This document shows positions 1 through 11,900 of a stretch of 64,000 nucleotides of DNA, in pieces. The stretch comes from Stomorhina lunata (lineage: Eukaryota; Arthropoda; Insecta; Diptera; Rhiniidae), in assembly GCA_933228675.1 (NCBI GenBank), contig OW121743.1, positions 61,014,639-61,078,638 on the forward strand. The letters run 5' to 3'. Each line of letters begins with the position of its first letter. Position 1 is the stretch's first letter. Both the position numbers and the translations under genes were made by a program. Under the pieces are notes generated by a model. The model ran no database searches, was not told the DNA's origin, and saw only the letters and a list, made by a program, of their open reading frames with translations.

Positions 1-465
1 AATTAGAAATTTTAAAAATTTATGTTGACGTGACTGAGAAGTCGATGTGTTAACTTAGTTACAGCAACCCCTCAGGTTTCTTGAATGGAACCGCAAATAT
101 ACTTACTTATGTCAATAGAGATCACTATACCATATGACCCTAGCTGCCGTAAAAGATCCACTGTAGGAAAAAGCTTCCATAAGGAAACTGGCTTTTCTAT
201 AATTAAGTTAGTCATTTTTGTCAATATACGTCCTCAGGAAGCTTAGATGTACGAATAAGTGTCGTCCAAAGCTTCAAATTATATTGTAAACATTTTCATT
301 TCCCCAACAAAGTCAATCATTCGCTTTGAAACACGTTTGATGAAGCTAGAATACTTCGCAGAGTTTTCATAATTTGCAGATGTGTTAGTGCCCTTTACTA
401 GCCTAAAATATGTAAAAGTAAAAGTACCCGATTTCTTTTGCATTATCACCACGGGTACGTTTGCA
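1..465. other. Unassigned AT-rich DNA
   Basis: No gene, RNA gene or clear repeat boundary is visible. A short stretch near 120-160 (a 'gaccctagctg' phrase) recalls the GTCY-type dispersed repeat seen further on, so this is probably old repeat-derived DNA next to the mariner fragment. Confidence 0.4.
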
Positions 466-1009
466 GAAGTTCAAATGCTGAGCCCAATTTTCGACGGTTT
501 TTAAGCATAGATTGGCCGGTCACGTCACGTTCGATATTCTTACGAAGTTCATCAATCGTCGCTGACTTGTTGACAAAGACCATAGACTTGAAGTAACCGC
601 ACAAGAAATAGTCTAACGACGTCAAATCGTACTACCGAGGCGGCCAATCGACTGGACCATTTCGTATTTTTAATAAATTGATTGTGAAATTCGATGTGTG
701 GCTTGTGGCGCCGTCCTGTTGGAACCACATCTCCTCCAAGTCCATATCATCCAATTGGCGCCAAAAATATTTGGTTATCATTAAACGGTAGCGATTCCCA
801 TTCACAGTAACTTGCTGGTCTAAATTGTCACGGAAAAAGTACGGCCAATTACGCCGGCGGTCCATAAGCCACACAAAATCGGGATGCAATGATGATTCAT
901 GGTGTACATGTGGATTGTTGCCTGACCAATAACGCGTATTATGTTTATTTCCGAAGCCATTCAGCCAAAACTGAGCCTCATCGCTGAAGATGATTCGGGC
1001 TCTTAACAT
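466..1009 (-). pseudogene. Mariner-family transposase fragment (C-terminal half, broken)
   Basis: Remnant of a DDE transposase of the Tc1/mariner superfamily, which would cut and paste DNA at TA sites. Reading the minus strand from 1009 down, the sequence shows IIFSDEAQFW (first catalytic Asp), then PYFFRDN, then EEMWFQQDGATSHT (second Asp), then WPPR, a stop codon at 632-634, and continues in the same frame as YDLTSLDYFLCGYFKS (third Asp) to about 466. Compared with the related copy at 24958-25774 about ten residues are missing between the second Asp and WPPR, which shortens the usual spacing. The N-terminal DNA-binding half is absent; the fragment abuts a LINE remnant at 1010. It cannot make an active enzyme. 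Family is certain; exact lineage is less so. Confidence 0.8.
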
Positions 1010-1012
1010 TGA

Positions 1013-1640
1013 TTAAATTTTAATAATTTCGACTCGTTGTTGGCTCGTATATCTTTCTATAATGAAATGGCAAACCTTGCTGAAGAGTAATGTCAAAAGA
1101 CCAGCAAGAATCATGGCGTCGTCTGCTTTCCCTGTCGCTATACTTTTGTAGCGATGTATGTATGCGATATATGTTAACATTCTTCTTCTGTTATCCTTGA
1201 CTCCCAGTGGAGTATAGGAGCATCGAACTCTATTACGAGATGTTAGGCATACATCATTCCATGAATAGTTTGCTGCTTGTAACTCCGCATCAATTGACCT
1301 TCTCCATGTTCTAGCTGGTACACCAACACGACGGCCGCTTCCTTGTGGATTCCAACGAAGCGCTTGTCGAGCAATGTTGGTATTTGGTCTTCGTAGTGTG
1401 TGGCCTATCCACCGCCATTTCCGTTGACATACCTCTATAGAAGAAGGGATTTGGTTTGTAGCGTTTAGTAGATCTTCATTTTTTATGCGATTTGGCCACC
1501 GCAAGCATTTGTTTGCAAAGGTTTGTAGGCGCTTATTGATGACATTTGTGCGTTTCCAAGTTTCGCAGCCGTAATATAAGATGGACTTGACATTCGAATT
1601 ATATATTCGTAACTTAGTTGTTGTTGATATTTGCCGAGAT
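1013..1640 (-). pseudogene. Non-LTR retrotransposon remnant (end of reverse transcriptase ORF)
   Basis: On the minus strand, from about 1620 down, the translation gives SNVKSILYYGCETWK, then RLQTFANKCLRW, then KWRWIGHTLRRP, then RQALRWNPQG and RTWRRSIDAEL. This succession (a YGCETW block, a thumb-like segment, and a final WxWIGHxLR...W motif) is characteristic of the C-terminal end of RTE/CR1-like LINE polyproteins in insects. A few residues are deleted after KCLR, and the region upstream of SNVKSILYYG is lost. About 1010-1200 would be the 3' UTR. It is a dead, 5'-truncated fragment. Confidence 0.75.
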
Positions 1641-1704
1641 TTCCAAAGAATATGTTAACATAGTACCTATATACCTCCAAGCTTTAATAAATGAATATGA
1701 TTAA

Positions 1705-3140
1705 TCCAAGTAAAACAAGTAAGAAAACCTATAGTCGGTCAAGCCCGACTATATAATACCCTTCATTACTAAGAGGATATATGGACCAAAATTTAACAAG
1801 CTTTCCTTAAGTCTTAGTGACATACGTATAATATGCTATTTTTGTTTTAAAATTTCGAGATTTAATGTCGTTTCCTGCTAAGAGCGACATATGGAAGCTT
1901 GTATCATTTGTGGATCGATTGTTACCAAATTTCGGTTATTGGTTAACATTTACAAACAAATTTATCTTATTATTTATATAAAAAATAAAATTAGTTAAAC
2001 TGAATTTTTTTCGAAAAATTGAATCTGCACCCAAATATGCACATATTTGCAAAAGATTTAAACTTTTTATTTAAGCTAAGAGCTTAGCGAATACCCAGAT
2101 ATATCAAAAGTCTAGTACAGACATGCACATTATAAGATCTGTTCCCCACAAAAACTAAAAACAAAAACACTAATTAGAAAATTTCCAGAAAAGCAAGTTT
2201 TATTAAATAGACCCGACGCTTAACAAATAATTTGGTAAAAAAATGGCAACTTTTTGATAGCGTTCATCACCATAGGTGGCGATTTAGCGATGTCAGTCCG
2301 TCCGTCTGGCTAAGTAGACCCCCATGTAAACCATGTAATCAAACTACAGGTAGCAATTTTAAAGATAATTTTATGAAATTCGGCACAGATCATTTTTTTG
2401 ATAGTGGCTATTGAAACTCGTAAAAATCGGTCCAATATTTATGGTACCTCCCATAGGTCCAACTTCCCGGAATTGGTATTTTGGCTACAAATACACAGAA
2501 AGGGTATAATAAGTTTGTGCTGATGTATGTAACGTATAGAAATATCTGTCTTAGACCCACTTTTTAGTACACCAATAGACTTAGAATCACTTTCTGAGTT
2601 GATCTAGCAATGTCAGTCCATCCGTCCCTCTGGCTGGAACCACACGTGAACCATCTAATCAAAGTATAGGTCGCAATTCTAAAGATAATTGATGAAATTT
2701 GGCACAGATAGCGGGACTATGGCTATTGAAATTCGTCAAAATCGATCCATTATTTATGGTACCTCCCATAAGTCCCACTTCCCGAAATTGATATTTTGGC
2801 CACAAATATCAATATTTTTTCATGAAATTTAAAACATATACTGCTTTTTTAAACCAAAATCACTGTACCAAATTTGGAAATCGATCCACTTTTGACCATA
2901 GCTCCCATAAAAGCTCTTCTATCAAAACACACTAAATGAGACAAAAATCGCTCAGAAATCTGAATGAATGAGAATTTTGAGTTTATATTTTACATACATA
3001 ATTTTTATAAAAACTGTAATCAATTTGCGAGATAATCGGTCCACATTTGACCCTAGCTCTCACATAAGTCCAAATGACGGAAACAGCTTGAGTTTTGAGA
3101 AAATGTTTGTATGATGGCAAAATTTAACAAATCTTATATA
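1705..3140. repeat. Compound of GTCY-type dispersed repeats (mini-me-like)
   Basis: Several overlapping copies of a family that recurs at 16026-16553 and 42835-43632. At 1712-1760 lies the terminal hairpin segment (tatagtcgg / tcaagcccgactata) in inverted orientation. At about 2260-2520 and again 2500-3140 lie forward copies with the markers gatttagcgatgtcagtcc, tccgtctggct, cggaattg and ccatagctcccat. The GTCC/GTCT pyrimidine run followed by conserved single-copy blocks resembles Drosophila mini-me elements; that identity is an inference. No coding capacity. Confidence 0.6.
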
Positions 3141-3145
3141 TTTAA

Positions 3146-4278
3146 ACGAGCAATAATTGTATGTATATATATATCTATATATATATATATAGAATGGCTA
3201 TCTCGAAATCGGCTCTAACGATTTTGGCAAAATTTAGACACTGGGTACCTTTTTTACCGCTAAGGGGGTAAAAACGGGAAAAAATCAAAAACGTTATATC
3301 TCCTAAAGTAAAAGGTATAGAAACAAAGTTAAAATTAAATTTTGAACAACTATGAAAAAAAGCGGACAGGTATTTGGTACTTTTTTGAAACTATGTTCAA
3401 TAGGGGGTAAAAAGGGAGATAATAGTTTTTTTGGTACTACTCTTAACTTTTAAACAAAGAATATAGAAAGGAACTTTATACTGCAGTCAACAGATGTGAA
3501 AGATATATTGAACACGTATTTGGTACTTTTTGATTTTGGAGCCAAAATGGGTAGAAAAGGAATAAAATGATAACTTCTCAAAAAGTAGTATGAATAGGAA
3601 CATTTTGTCAACTGCGTTTTAATAAAATGTACTGAATTCAATTGGTACCAAAGAAGTACCAAATATGCATATGGAACTTTTTTTTTTTAATTAGGGGATA
3701 AAAAGGTGAAAAAATTAGTAATGCTATAACTTTTAAACAAATGAATGTTTGTCTGTATGTATGTTCTTTATAGAATAGTAAACTATGCCTTTGATTATGT
3801 TATGCTCCTTAGAGAAGATGATGCGGGTATGTCGACAAAGGTTTTTAAGTTGGCACAACTAATTACCGACAGGTGGCGCCAATGAAAATTACTAAAAATT
3901 AATTAAATCGTAAAATGTGCATTTGATCATGATATGATCTTGAGCAAAGTTGTAGCGCATAAGCCGGCAAAGGTTTCTTAGTTAGTGTGAACCATTTCCG
4001 GCAGCTGGCGCTACTGAAAATTACTCAAAGTGCGTTAAATTGTAAACTGTGTATTTGGTCATGCTGTGATATTTAGCAAAGTTGTTACACATTAGCCGAA
4101 AAACGTTTCATTGTTGGCAGAAAGAAATTTCGACAGGTGGCGCCACTGAAATTTACTCAAAGTCAATTAAATCGTAAGCTGTACATTTAATCATGCTATG
4201 ATCTTTAGCAAAGTTGTTGCGGATAAGTCGACGAAGGTTTATTAATTGGTATGACCAAAGTCCAACAGTTGGCGCCAC
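3146..4278 (+). repeat. Dispersed repeat, copy 1, with tandem ~130-bp units
   Basis: Starts with a block (tcttatatatttaaacgagc) and a TA run, and ends in four diverged units of about 130 bp from about 3780 (landmarks tgatcatg, gcaaagttgt, gacaggtggcgccact). A second copy of the whole arrangement lies at 31568-32835. No open frame of note. The unit repeats differ by scattered substitutions, so the array is old. Element class unknown. Confidence 0.7.
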
Positions 4279-4473
4279 ATGATCAAATGCACAATTTACG
4301 ATTTAATTCACTTTAAGTTAATTTCAGTGGCACCACTTGTCGGACTTTGGTCATACCAATTAATAAACCTTCGTCGACTTATCAGCAACAACTTTGCTAA
4401 AGATCATAGTATGACTAAATGTACAGCTTACGATTTAATTGACTTTGAGTAAATTTCAGTGGCGCCACCTGTC
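4132..4473. repeat. Long inverted repeat (two ~147-bp arms)
   Basis: The arm 4132-4278 (beginning gacaggtggcgccactg) is the near-perfect reverse complement of 4327-4473 (ending cagtggcgccacctgtc), with a spacer of about 48 bp. The right arm is an inverted partial copy of the ~130-bp unit. A transcript through here would form a stem of nearly 150 bp. It lies only about 250 bp upstream of the first visible exon of HAD gene 1, probably inside its first intron. Confidence 0.85.
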
Positions 4474-4724
4474 AATGAATGTGCTACAATTGTTGTCTGC
4501 TGTATATTTATCACGTTAGGATAAATATTGTTTTCTCTTGACTGCTCTAGAATCAAAGCTATCGTCTTCTGAGCTGACAGTAACTGGTAAACTACTGGTA
4601 AAATACAACTAATTCCGAAAAAGAAACTAATTTCTTTTTAAGCCCCCGAGACTTTTCATAACAAGTTATATCCTAAAATTGTTAACTTTTTTAAAATCTG
4701 TTTTTTATTTCTGAAAATTTTCAG

Positions 4725-5674
4725 GTGTTCTTTGGATGCTTGTAGGTGGTATAGACAATGCGGGCGAGGCTATTAATTTAATCAAAAATGAGGGAAAAAC
4801 TTACAAATTTATCTCGAACAATAGCATGCGCACCGATGAAGAGTATTTACAAAAATTAAAGAAAATTGGGGTGGACAGTGTAAATGAGGTAAGAGAATAA
4901 ATTAAAATCTCAATAAATTTGTCTAAATATATTTCTTACTTTTAGGAAGACCTAGTGTATCCAGTCAAGCCCATACTCAAACATATCAAGGAAAACTTTA
5001 CACCAGATCAGAAATTCTTTGTTTTGGGTACACCCACTTTTGAAAATACACTGAAAGAAAATGGTGTAAATATTAAAACTTTGGTATGTTAAAAATTTTG
5101 AATATAGTAATTTCAAGTTATATAAAAGCCATAACTCTATTCTTTGCTCCAGATCCCTCCAGCCGACATTGAACTAGAAGATGTACCTGCTCTTATTACA
5201 CCAACCGAACAAGTAGCTGCTGTTATTTTCGATATCAGTATTAGACTGAGCTTCATGGAATTGGCCTTGGCCGAACAGTATTTAAAGCAGAAAAACTGTC
5301 AACTACTTGTGGGTGCCTATGACGCTCATTTGCCTATTACCAATAATCTAACTACCCTGGGCCAGGCGGGCATTATCAATTTATTGTCGAAAAGCTGCCA
5401 CAAAGAACCAATTATATTTGGAAAACCTGGTACCTTATTGGGTCAATACCTTTTGGATTACTTCGAAATTGATGAGCCGAAACGTGTTTTGTTTGTTGGC
5501 GATAATTTAGAAATGGATATCAAATTTGGTCTAAATTTGGGCTTCCAAAGTTTGTTTGTTCTAAGCGGTGCTCATACAATGGAAGATTTGTTGGCGAAAC
5601 CTTTAGACTCGCAACCGGATTATTATGCTGATAGTATGGGTGACTTCTTGGGATTTTTTAATGATCTCAAATAA
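4725..5674 (+). CDS. HAD-superfamily phosphatase (AUM/PGP type), gene 1, 5' partial
   Basis: Three exons are visible: 4725-4888, 4946-5083 and 5153-5674 (stop TAA 5672-5674), with GT-AG introns of 57 and 69 bp. The protein belongs to the class IIA HAD phosphatases (p-nitrophenylphosphatase, phosphoglycolate phosphatase, chronophin), Mg-dependent cytosolic enzymes acting on small phosphate esters. Visible motifs: VLW just after motif I, SNNS (motif II; most relatives have TNNS), FGKPG (motif III lysine) and GDNLEMD (motif IV acidic pair). The first exon, which should supply the nucleophile motif DxDG, is not found in the 4.7 kb upstream, which is all repeats; it is either before the window or lost. 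Exon 1 must end in phase 1, as in gene 2. An AATAAA at 5670-5675 overlaps the stop, and A-rich AAAATAAAA follows near 5723. Substrate cannot be told from sequence. No frameshift or internal stop in the three exons. Confidence 0.85.
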
Positions 5675-5929
5675 AGTTTTATGTGTATATACATTATAAG
5701 GGTAATTGTTTAAATAATGTGAAAATAAAAGGAAAATATTATTGAAAGTCAAGTACAAAAAAAAAAAGATTTATTTCTTTTGGCGGCAAATTCAAGATGA
5801 AAATAGATGTAATTTTCAATATCTGTTTAAATTAGTTATATAACTTTTTTCAGTATAGCGTAATAATAATTTGTTCCATCTGAAAGCGTTTGAATTCAAA
5901 AAACAAGCAATAATTTAGAAAAAATTGAT

Positions 5930-8900
5930 TTTTTTTAGCAAAAAGTTAAAAATTTATCGTTAAAAAGTTCAAAAAAAAAAAATTTAAGAAAATGTTTTCT
6001 TATAAAAATTTTTCTGTTTGAAAAATTTTCTATAGAAAATTTTTCGTTATAAAAAATTTTCTATAGAAAATTTTTCGTTATAAAAAATTTTCTATAGAAA
6101 ATTTTTCGTTATAAAAAATTTTCTATAGAAAATTTTTCGTTATAAAAAATTTTCTATAGAAAATTTTTCGTTATAAAAATTTTTCTATAGAAAATTTTTC
6201 GTTATAAAAAATTTTCTATAGAAAATTTTTCGTTATAAAAAATTTTCTATAGAAAATTTTTCGTTATAAAAAATTTTCTATAGAAAATTTTTCGTTATAA
6301 AAAATTTTCTATAGAAAATTTTTCGTTATAAAAAATTTTCTATAGAAAATTTTTCGTTATAAAAAATTTTCTATAGAAAATTTTTCGTTATAAAAAATTT
6401 TCTATAGAAAATTTTTCGTTATAAAAAATTTTCTATAGAAAATTTTTCGTTATAAAAAATTTTCTATAGAAAATTTTTCGTTATAAAAAATTTTCTATAG
6501 AAAATTTTTCGTTATAAAAAATTTTCTATAGAAAATTTTTCTATAGAAAATTTTTCGTTATAAAAAATTTTCTATAGAAAATTTTTCGTTATAAAAAATT
6601 TTCTATAGAAAATTTTTCGTTATAAAAAATTTTCTATAGAAAATTTTTCGTTATAAAAAATTTTCTATAGAAAATTTTTCGTTATAAAAAATTTTCTATA
6701 GAAAATTTTTCGTTATAAAAAATTTTCTATAGAAAATTTTTCGTTATAAAAAATTTTCTATAGAAAATTTTTCGTTATAAAAAATTTTCTATAGAAAATT
6801 TTTCGTTATAAAAAATTTTCTATAGAAAATTTTTCGTTATAAAAAATTTTCTATAGAAAATTTTTCGTTATAAAAAATTTTCTATAGAAAATTTTTCGTT
6901 ATAAAAAATTTTCTATAGAAAATTTTTCGTTATAAAAAATTTTCTATAGAAAATTTTTCGTTATAAAAAATTTTCTATAGAAAATTTTTCGTTATAAAAA
7001 ATTTTCTATAGAAAATTTTTCGTTATAAAAAATTTTCTATAGAAAATTTTTCGTTATAAAAAATTTTCTATAGAAAATTTTTCGTTATAAAAAATTTTCT
7101 ATAGAAAATTTTTCGTTATAAAAAATTTTCTATAGAAAATTTTTCGTTATAAAAAATTTTCTATAGAAAATTTTTCGTTATAAAAAATTTTCTATAGAAA
7201 ATTTTTCGTTATAAAAAATTTTCTATAGAAAATTTTTCGTTATAAAAAATTTTCTTTAGAAAATTTTTCGTTATAAAAAGTTTTCTATAGAAAATTTTTC
7301 GTTATAAAAAATTTTGTATAGAAAATTTTTCGTTATAAAAAATTTTCTATAAAAAAGTTTTCTTTATAAAAAATTTTCTATAAACATTTTTCGTTATAAA
7401 AAAATTTTCTATAAAAAATTTTTCGTTATAAAAAAATTTCTATAGAAAATTTTTCGTTATAAAAAATTTTCTATAGAAAATTTTTCGTTATAAAAAATTT
7501 TGTATAGAAAATTTTTCGTTATAAAAAATTTTTGTATAGAAAATTTTTCGTTATAAAAAATTTCCTATTGAAAAGTTTTCGTTGTAAAAAATTTTCTATA
7601 GAAAAATTTTAGTTAACAAAATTTTTCTATAGAAAAATTTTAGTTAAAAAAATTTTTCTATAAAAAAATTTTCATTAAAAAAATTTTTCTATAGAAAAAT
7701 TTTCGTTAAAAAAGTTTTTCTATAGAAAAATTTTCGTTAAAAAAATTTTTCTATAGAAAAATTTTCGTTAAAAAAATTTTTCTATAGAAAAATTTTCGTT
7801 AAAAAAATTTTTCTATAGAAAAATTTTCGTTAAAAAAATTTTTCTATAGAAAAATTTTCGTTAAAAAATTTTTTTATAGAAAAATTTTCATTAAAAAATT
7901 TTTTCTGTAGAAAAATTTTCATTAAAAAATTTTTTCTGTAGAAAAATTTTCGTTAAAAAATTTTTTCTATAGAAAAATTTTCGTTAAAAAATTTTTTCTA
8001 TAGAAAAATTTTCGTTAAAAAAAATTCTGTGTAGAAAAACTTTCGTTAAAAAATTTTTGTAATAGAAAAATTTTTGTTAAAAAATTTCTTCTATAGAAAA
8101 ATTTTTGTTAAAAAATTTTGTCTCCAGAAAAATTTTCGTTAAAAAATTTTTTCTATGGAATAGTTTTCGTTAAAAAATTTTTTCTACAGAAAAATTTTCG
8201 TTAAAAAAATTTTTTCTATGGAAAAGTTTTCGTTAAAAATTTTTTCTATAGAAAAATTTTCGTTAAAAAATTTTTTCTATAGAAAAATTTTCGTTAAAAA
8301 ATTTTTTCTATAGAAAAATTTTCGTTAAAAAATTTTTTCTATAGAAAAATTTTCGAAAAATTTTTTTCTCTATAAAAAAATTTTCGTTAAATATATATAT
8401 ATATTTTTCTATAGAAAAATATTTCTAACGAAAATTTTTCTATAGAAAAATATTTCTAACGAAAATTTTTCTATAGAAAAATATTTCTAACGAAAATTTT
8501 TCTATAGAAAAATATTTCTAACGAAAATTTTTCTATAGAAAAATATTTCTAACGAAAATTTTTCTATAGAAAAATATTTCTAACGAAAATTTTTCTATAG
8601 AAAAATATTTCTAACGAAAATTTTTCTATAGAAAAATATTTCTAACGAAAATTTTTCTATAGAAAAATATTTCTAACGAAAATTTTTCTATAGAAAAACA
8701 TTTCTAACGAAAATTTTTCTATAGAAAAATATTTCTAACGAAAATTTTTCTATAGAAAAATATTTCTAACGAAAATTTTTCTATAGAAAAATATTTCTAA
8801 CGAAAATTTTTCTATAGAAAAATATTTCTAACGAAAATTTTTCTATAGAAAAATATTTCTAACGAAAATTTTTCTATAGAAAAATATTTCTAACGAAAAT

Positions 8901-11900
8901 TTTTCTATAGAAAAATATTTCTAACGAAAATTTTTCTATAGAAAAATATTTCTAACGAAAATTTTTCTATAGAAAAATATTTCTAACGAAAATTTTTCTA
9001 TAGAAAAATATTTCTAACGAAAATTTTTCTATAGAAAAATATTTCTAACGAAAATTTTTCTATAGAAAAATATTTCTAACGAAAATTTTTCTATAGAAAA
9101 ATATTTCTAACGAAAATTTTTCTATAGAAAAATATTTCTAACGAAAATTTTTCTATAGAAAAATATTTCTAACGAAAATTTTTCTATAGAAAAATATTTC
9201 TAACGAAAATTTTTCTATAGAAAAATATTTCTAACGAAAATTTTTCTATAGAAAAATATTTCTAACGAAAATTTTTCTATAGAAAAATATTTCTAACGAA
9301 AATTTTTCTATAGAAAAATATTTCTAACGAAAATTTTTCTATAGAAAAATATTTCTAACGGAAATTTTTCTATAGAAAAATATTTCTAACGAAAATTTTT
9401 CTATAGAAAAATATTTCTAACGAAAATTTTTCTATAGAACAATATATTTAACGAAAATTTTTTTATAGAAAAATATATTTAACGAAAATTTTTCTATAGA
9501 AAAATATATTTAACGAAAATTTTTCTTTAGAAAAATATAATTAACGAAAATTTTTTTATAGAAAAATATATTTAACGAAAATTTTTCTATAGAAAAATAT
9601 ATTTAACGAAAATTTTTCTTTAGAAAAATATAATTAACGAAAATTTTTCTACAGAAAATATATTTAACGAAAATTTTTCTATAGAAAAATATATTTAACG
9701 AAAATTTTTCTATAGAAAAATATATTTAACGAAAATTTTTTTATAGAGAAAAAAATTTTTCGAAAATTTTTCTATAGAAAAAATTTTTTAACGAAAATTT
9801 TTCTATAGAAAAAATTTTTTAACGAAAATTTTTCTATAGAAAAAATTTTTTGACGAAAATTTTTCTATAGAAAAAATTTTTTAACGAAAATTTTTCTATA
9901 GAAAAAATATATTTAACGAAAATTTTTTTATAGAAAAATATATTTAACGAAAATTTTTCTATAGAAAAATATATTTAACGAAAATTTTTCTTTAGAAAAA
10001 TATAATTAAAGAAAATTTTTCTTTAGAAAAATATAATTAACGAAAATTTTTCTACAGAAAATATATTTAACGAAAAATTTTCTATAGAAAAATATATTTA
10101 ACGAAAATTTTTCTATAGAAAAATATATTTAACGAAAATTTTTTTATAGAGAAAAAAATTTTTCGAAAATTTTTCTATAGAAAAAATTTTTTAACGAAAA
10201 TTTTTCTATAGAAAAAATTTTTTAACGAAAATTTTTCTACAGAAAATATATTTAACGAAAAATTTTCTATAGAAAAATATATTTAACGAAAATTTTTCTA
10301 TAGAAAAATATATTTAACGAAAATTTTTTTATAGAGAAAAAAATTTTTCGAAAATTTTTCTATAGAAAAAATTTTTTAACGAAAATTTTTCTATAGAAAA
10401 AATTTTTTAACGAAAATTTTTCTATAGAAAAAATTTTTTAACGAAAATTTTTCTATAGAAAAAATTTTTTAACGAAAATTTTTCTATAGAAAAAATTTTT
10501 TAACGAAAATTTTTCTATAGAAAAAATTTTTTAACGAAAATTTTTCTATAGAAAAAATTTTTAACGAAAACTTTTCCATAGAAAAAATTTTTTTAACGAA
10601 AATTTTTCTGTAGAAAAAATTTTTTAACGAAAACTTTTCCATAGATAAAATTTTTTAACGAAAATTTTTCTGGAGACAAAATTTTTTAACAAAAATTTTT
10701 CTATAGAAGAAATTTTTTAACAAAAATTTTTCTGTTACAAAATTTTCGTTAGAAATATTTTTCTATAGAAAAATTTTCGTTAGAAATATTTTTCTATAGA
10801 AAAATTTTCGTTAAATATATTTTTCTATAGAAAAATTTTCGTTAAATATATTTTTCAGTAAACAAATTTTTTTTCGTTAAATATATTTTTCTATAGAAAA
10901 ATTTTCGTTAAATATATTTTCTATAGAAAAATTTTCGTTAAATATATTTTTCTATAGAAAAATTTTCGTTAAATATATTTTTCTATAGAAAAATTTTCGT
11001 TAAATATATTTTTTTGTAGAAAAATTTTCGTTTAAAAATTTGTCTGTAGAAAATTTTTCTATAGAAAATATTTCGTTATAATAAATTTTCTAAAAACAAT
11101 TTTTCGTTATAAAAAATTTTATATAGAAAATTTTTCGTTATAAAAAATTTTGTATAGAAAATTTTTCGTTATAAAAAATTTTGTATAGAAAATTTTTCGT
11201 TATAAAAAATTTCCTATTGAAAAGTTTTCGTTGTAAAAAATTTTCGTTAAGAAAATTTTTCTATAAAAAAAATTTCATTAAAAAAATTTTTCTATAGAAA
11301 AATTTTTGTTAAAAAAGTTTTTCTATAGAAAAATTTTCGTTAAAAAAAATTTTCTATAGAAAAATTTTCGTTAAAAAAATTTTTCTATAGAAAAATTTTC
11401 GTTAAAAAAATTTTTCTATAGAAAAATTTTCGTTAAAAAAATTTTTCTATAGAAAAATTTTCGTTAAAAAATTTTTTTATAGAAAAATTTTCATTAAAAA
11501 ATTTTATCTGTAGAAAAATTTTCATTAAAAATTTTTTTCTGTAGAAAAATTTTCGTTAAAAAATTTTTTCTATAGAAAAATTTTCGTTAAAAAATTTTTT
11601 CTATAGAAAAATTTTCGTTAAAAAATTTTTTCTATAGAAAAATTTTCGTTAAAAAAAATTCTGTGTAGAAAAATTTTCGTTAAAAAATTTTTGTAATAGA
11701 AAAATTTTTGTTAAAAAATTTCTTCTATAGAAAAATTTTTGTTAAAAAATTTTGTCTCCAGAAAAATTTTCGTTAAAAAATTTTTTCTATGGAAAAGTTT
11801 TCGTTAAAAAATTTTTTCTACAGAAAAATTTTCGTTAAAAAAATTTTTTCTATGGAAAAGTTTTCGTTAAAAATTTTTTCTATAGAAAAATTTTCGTTAA

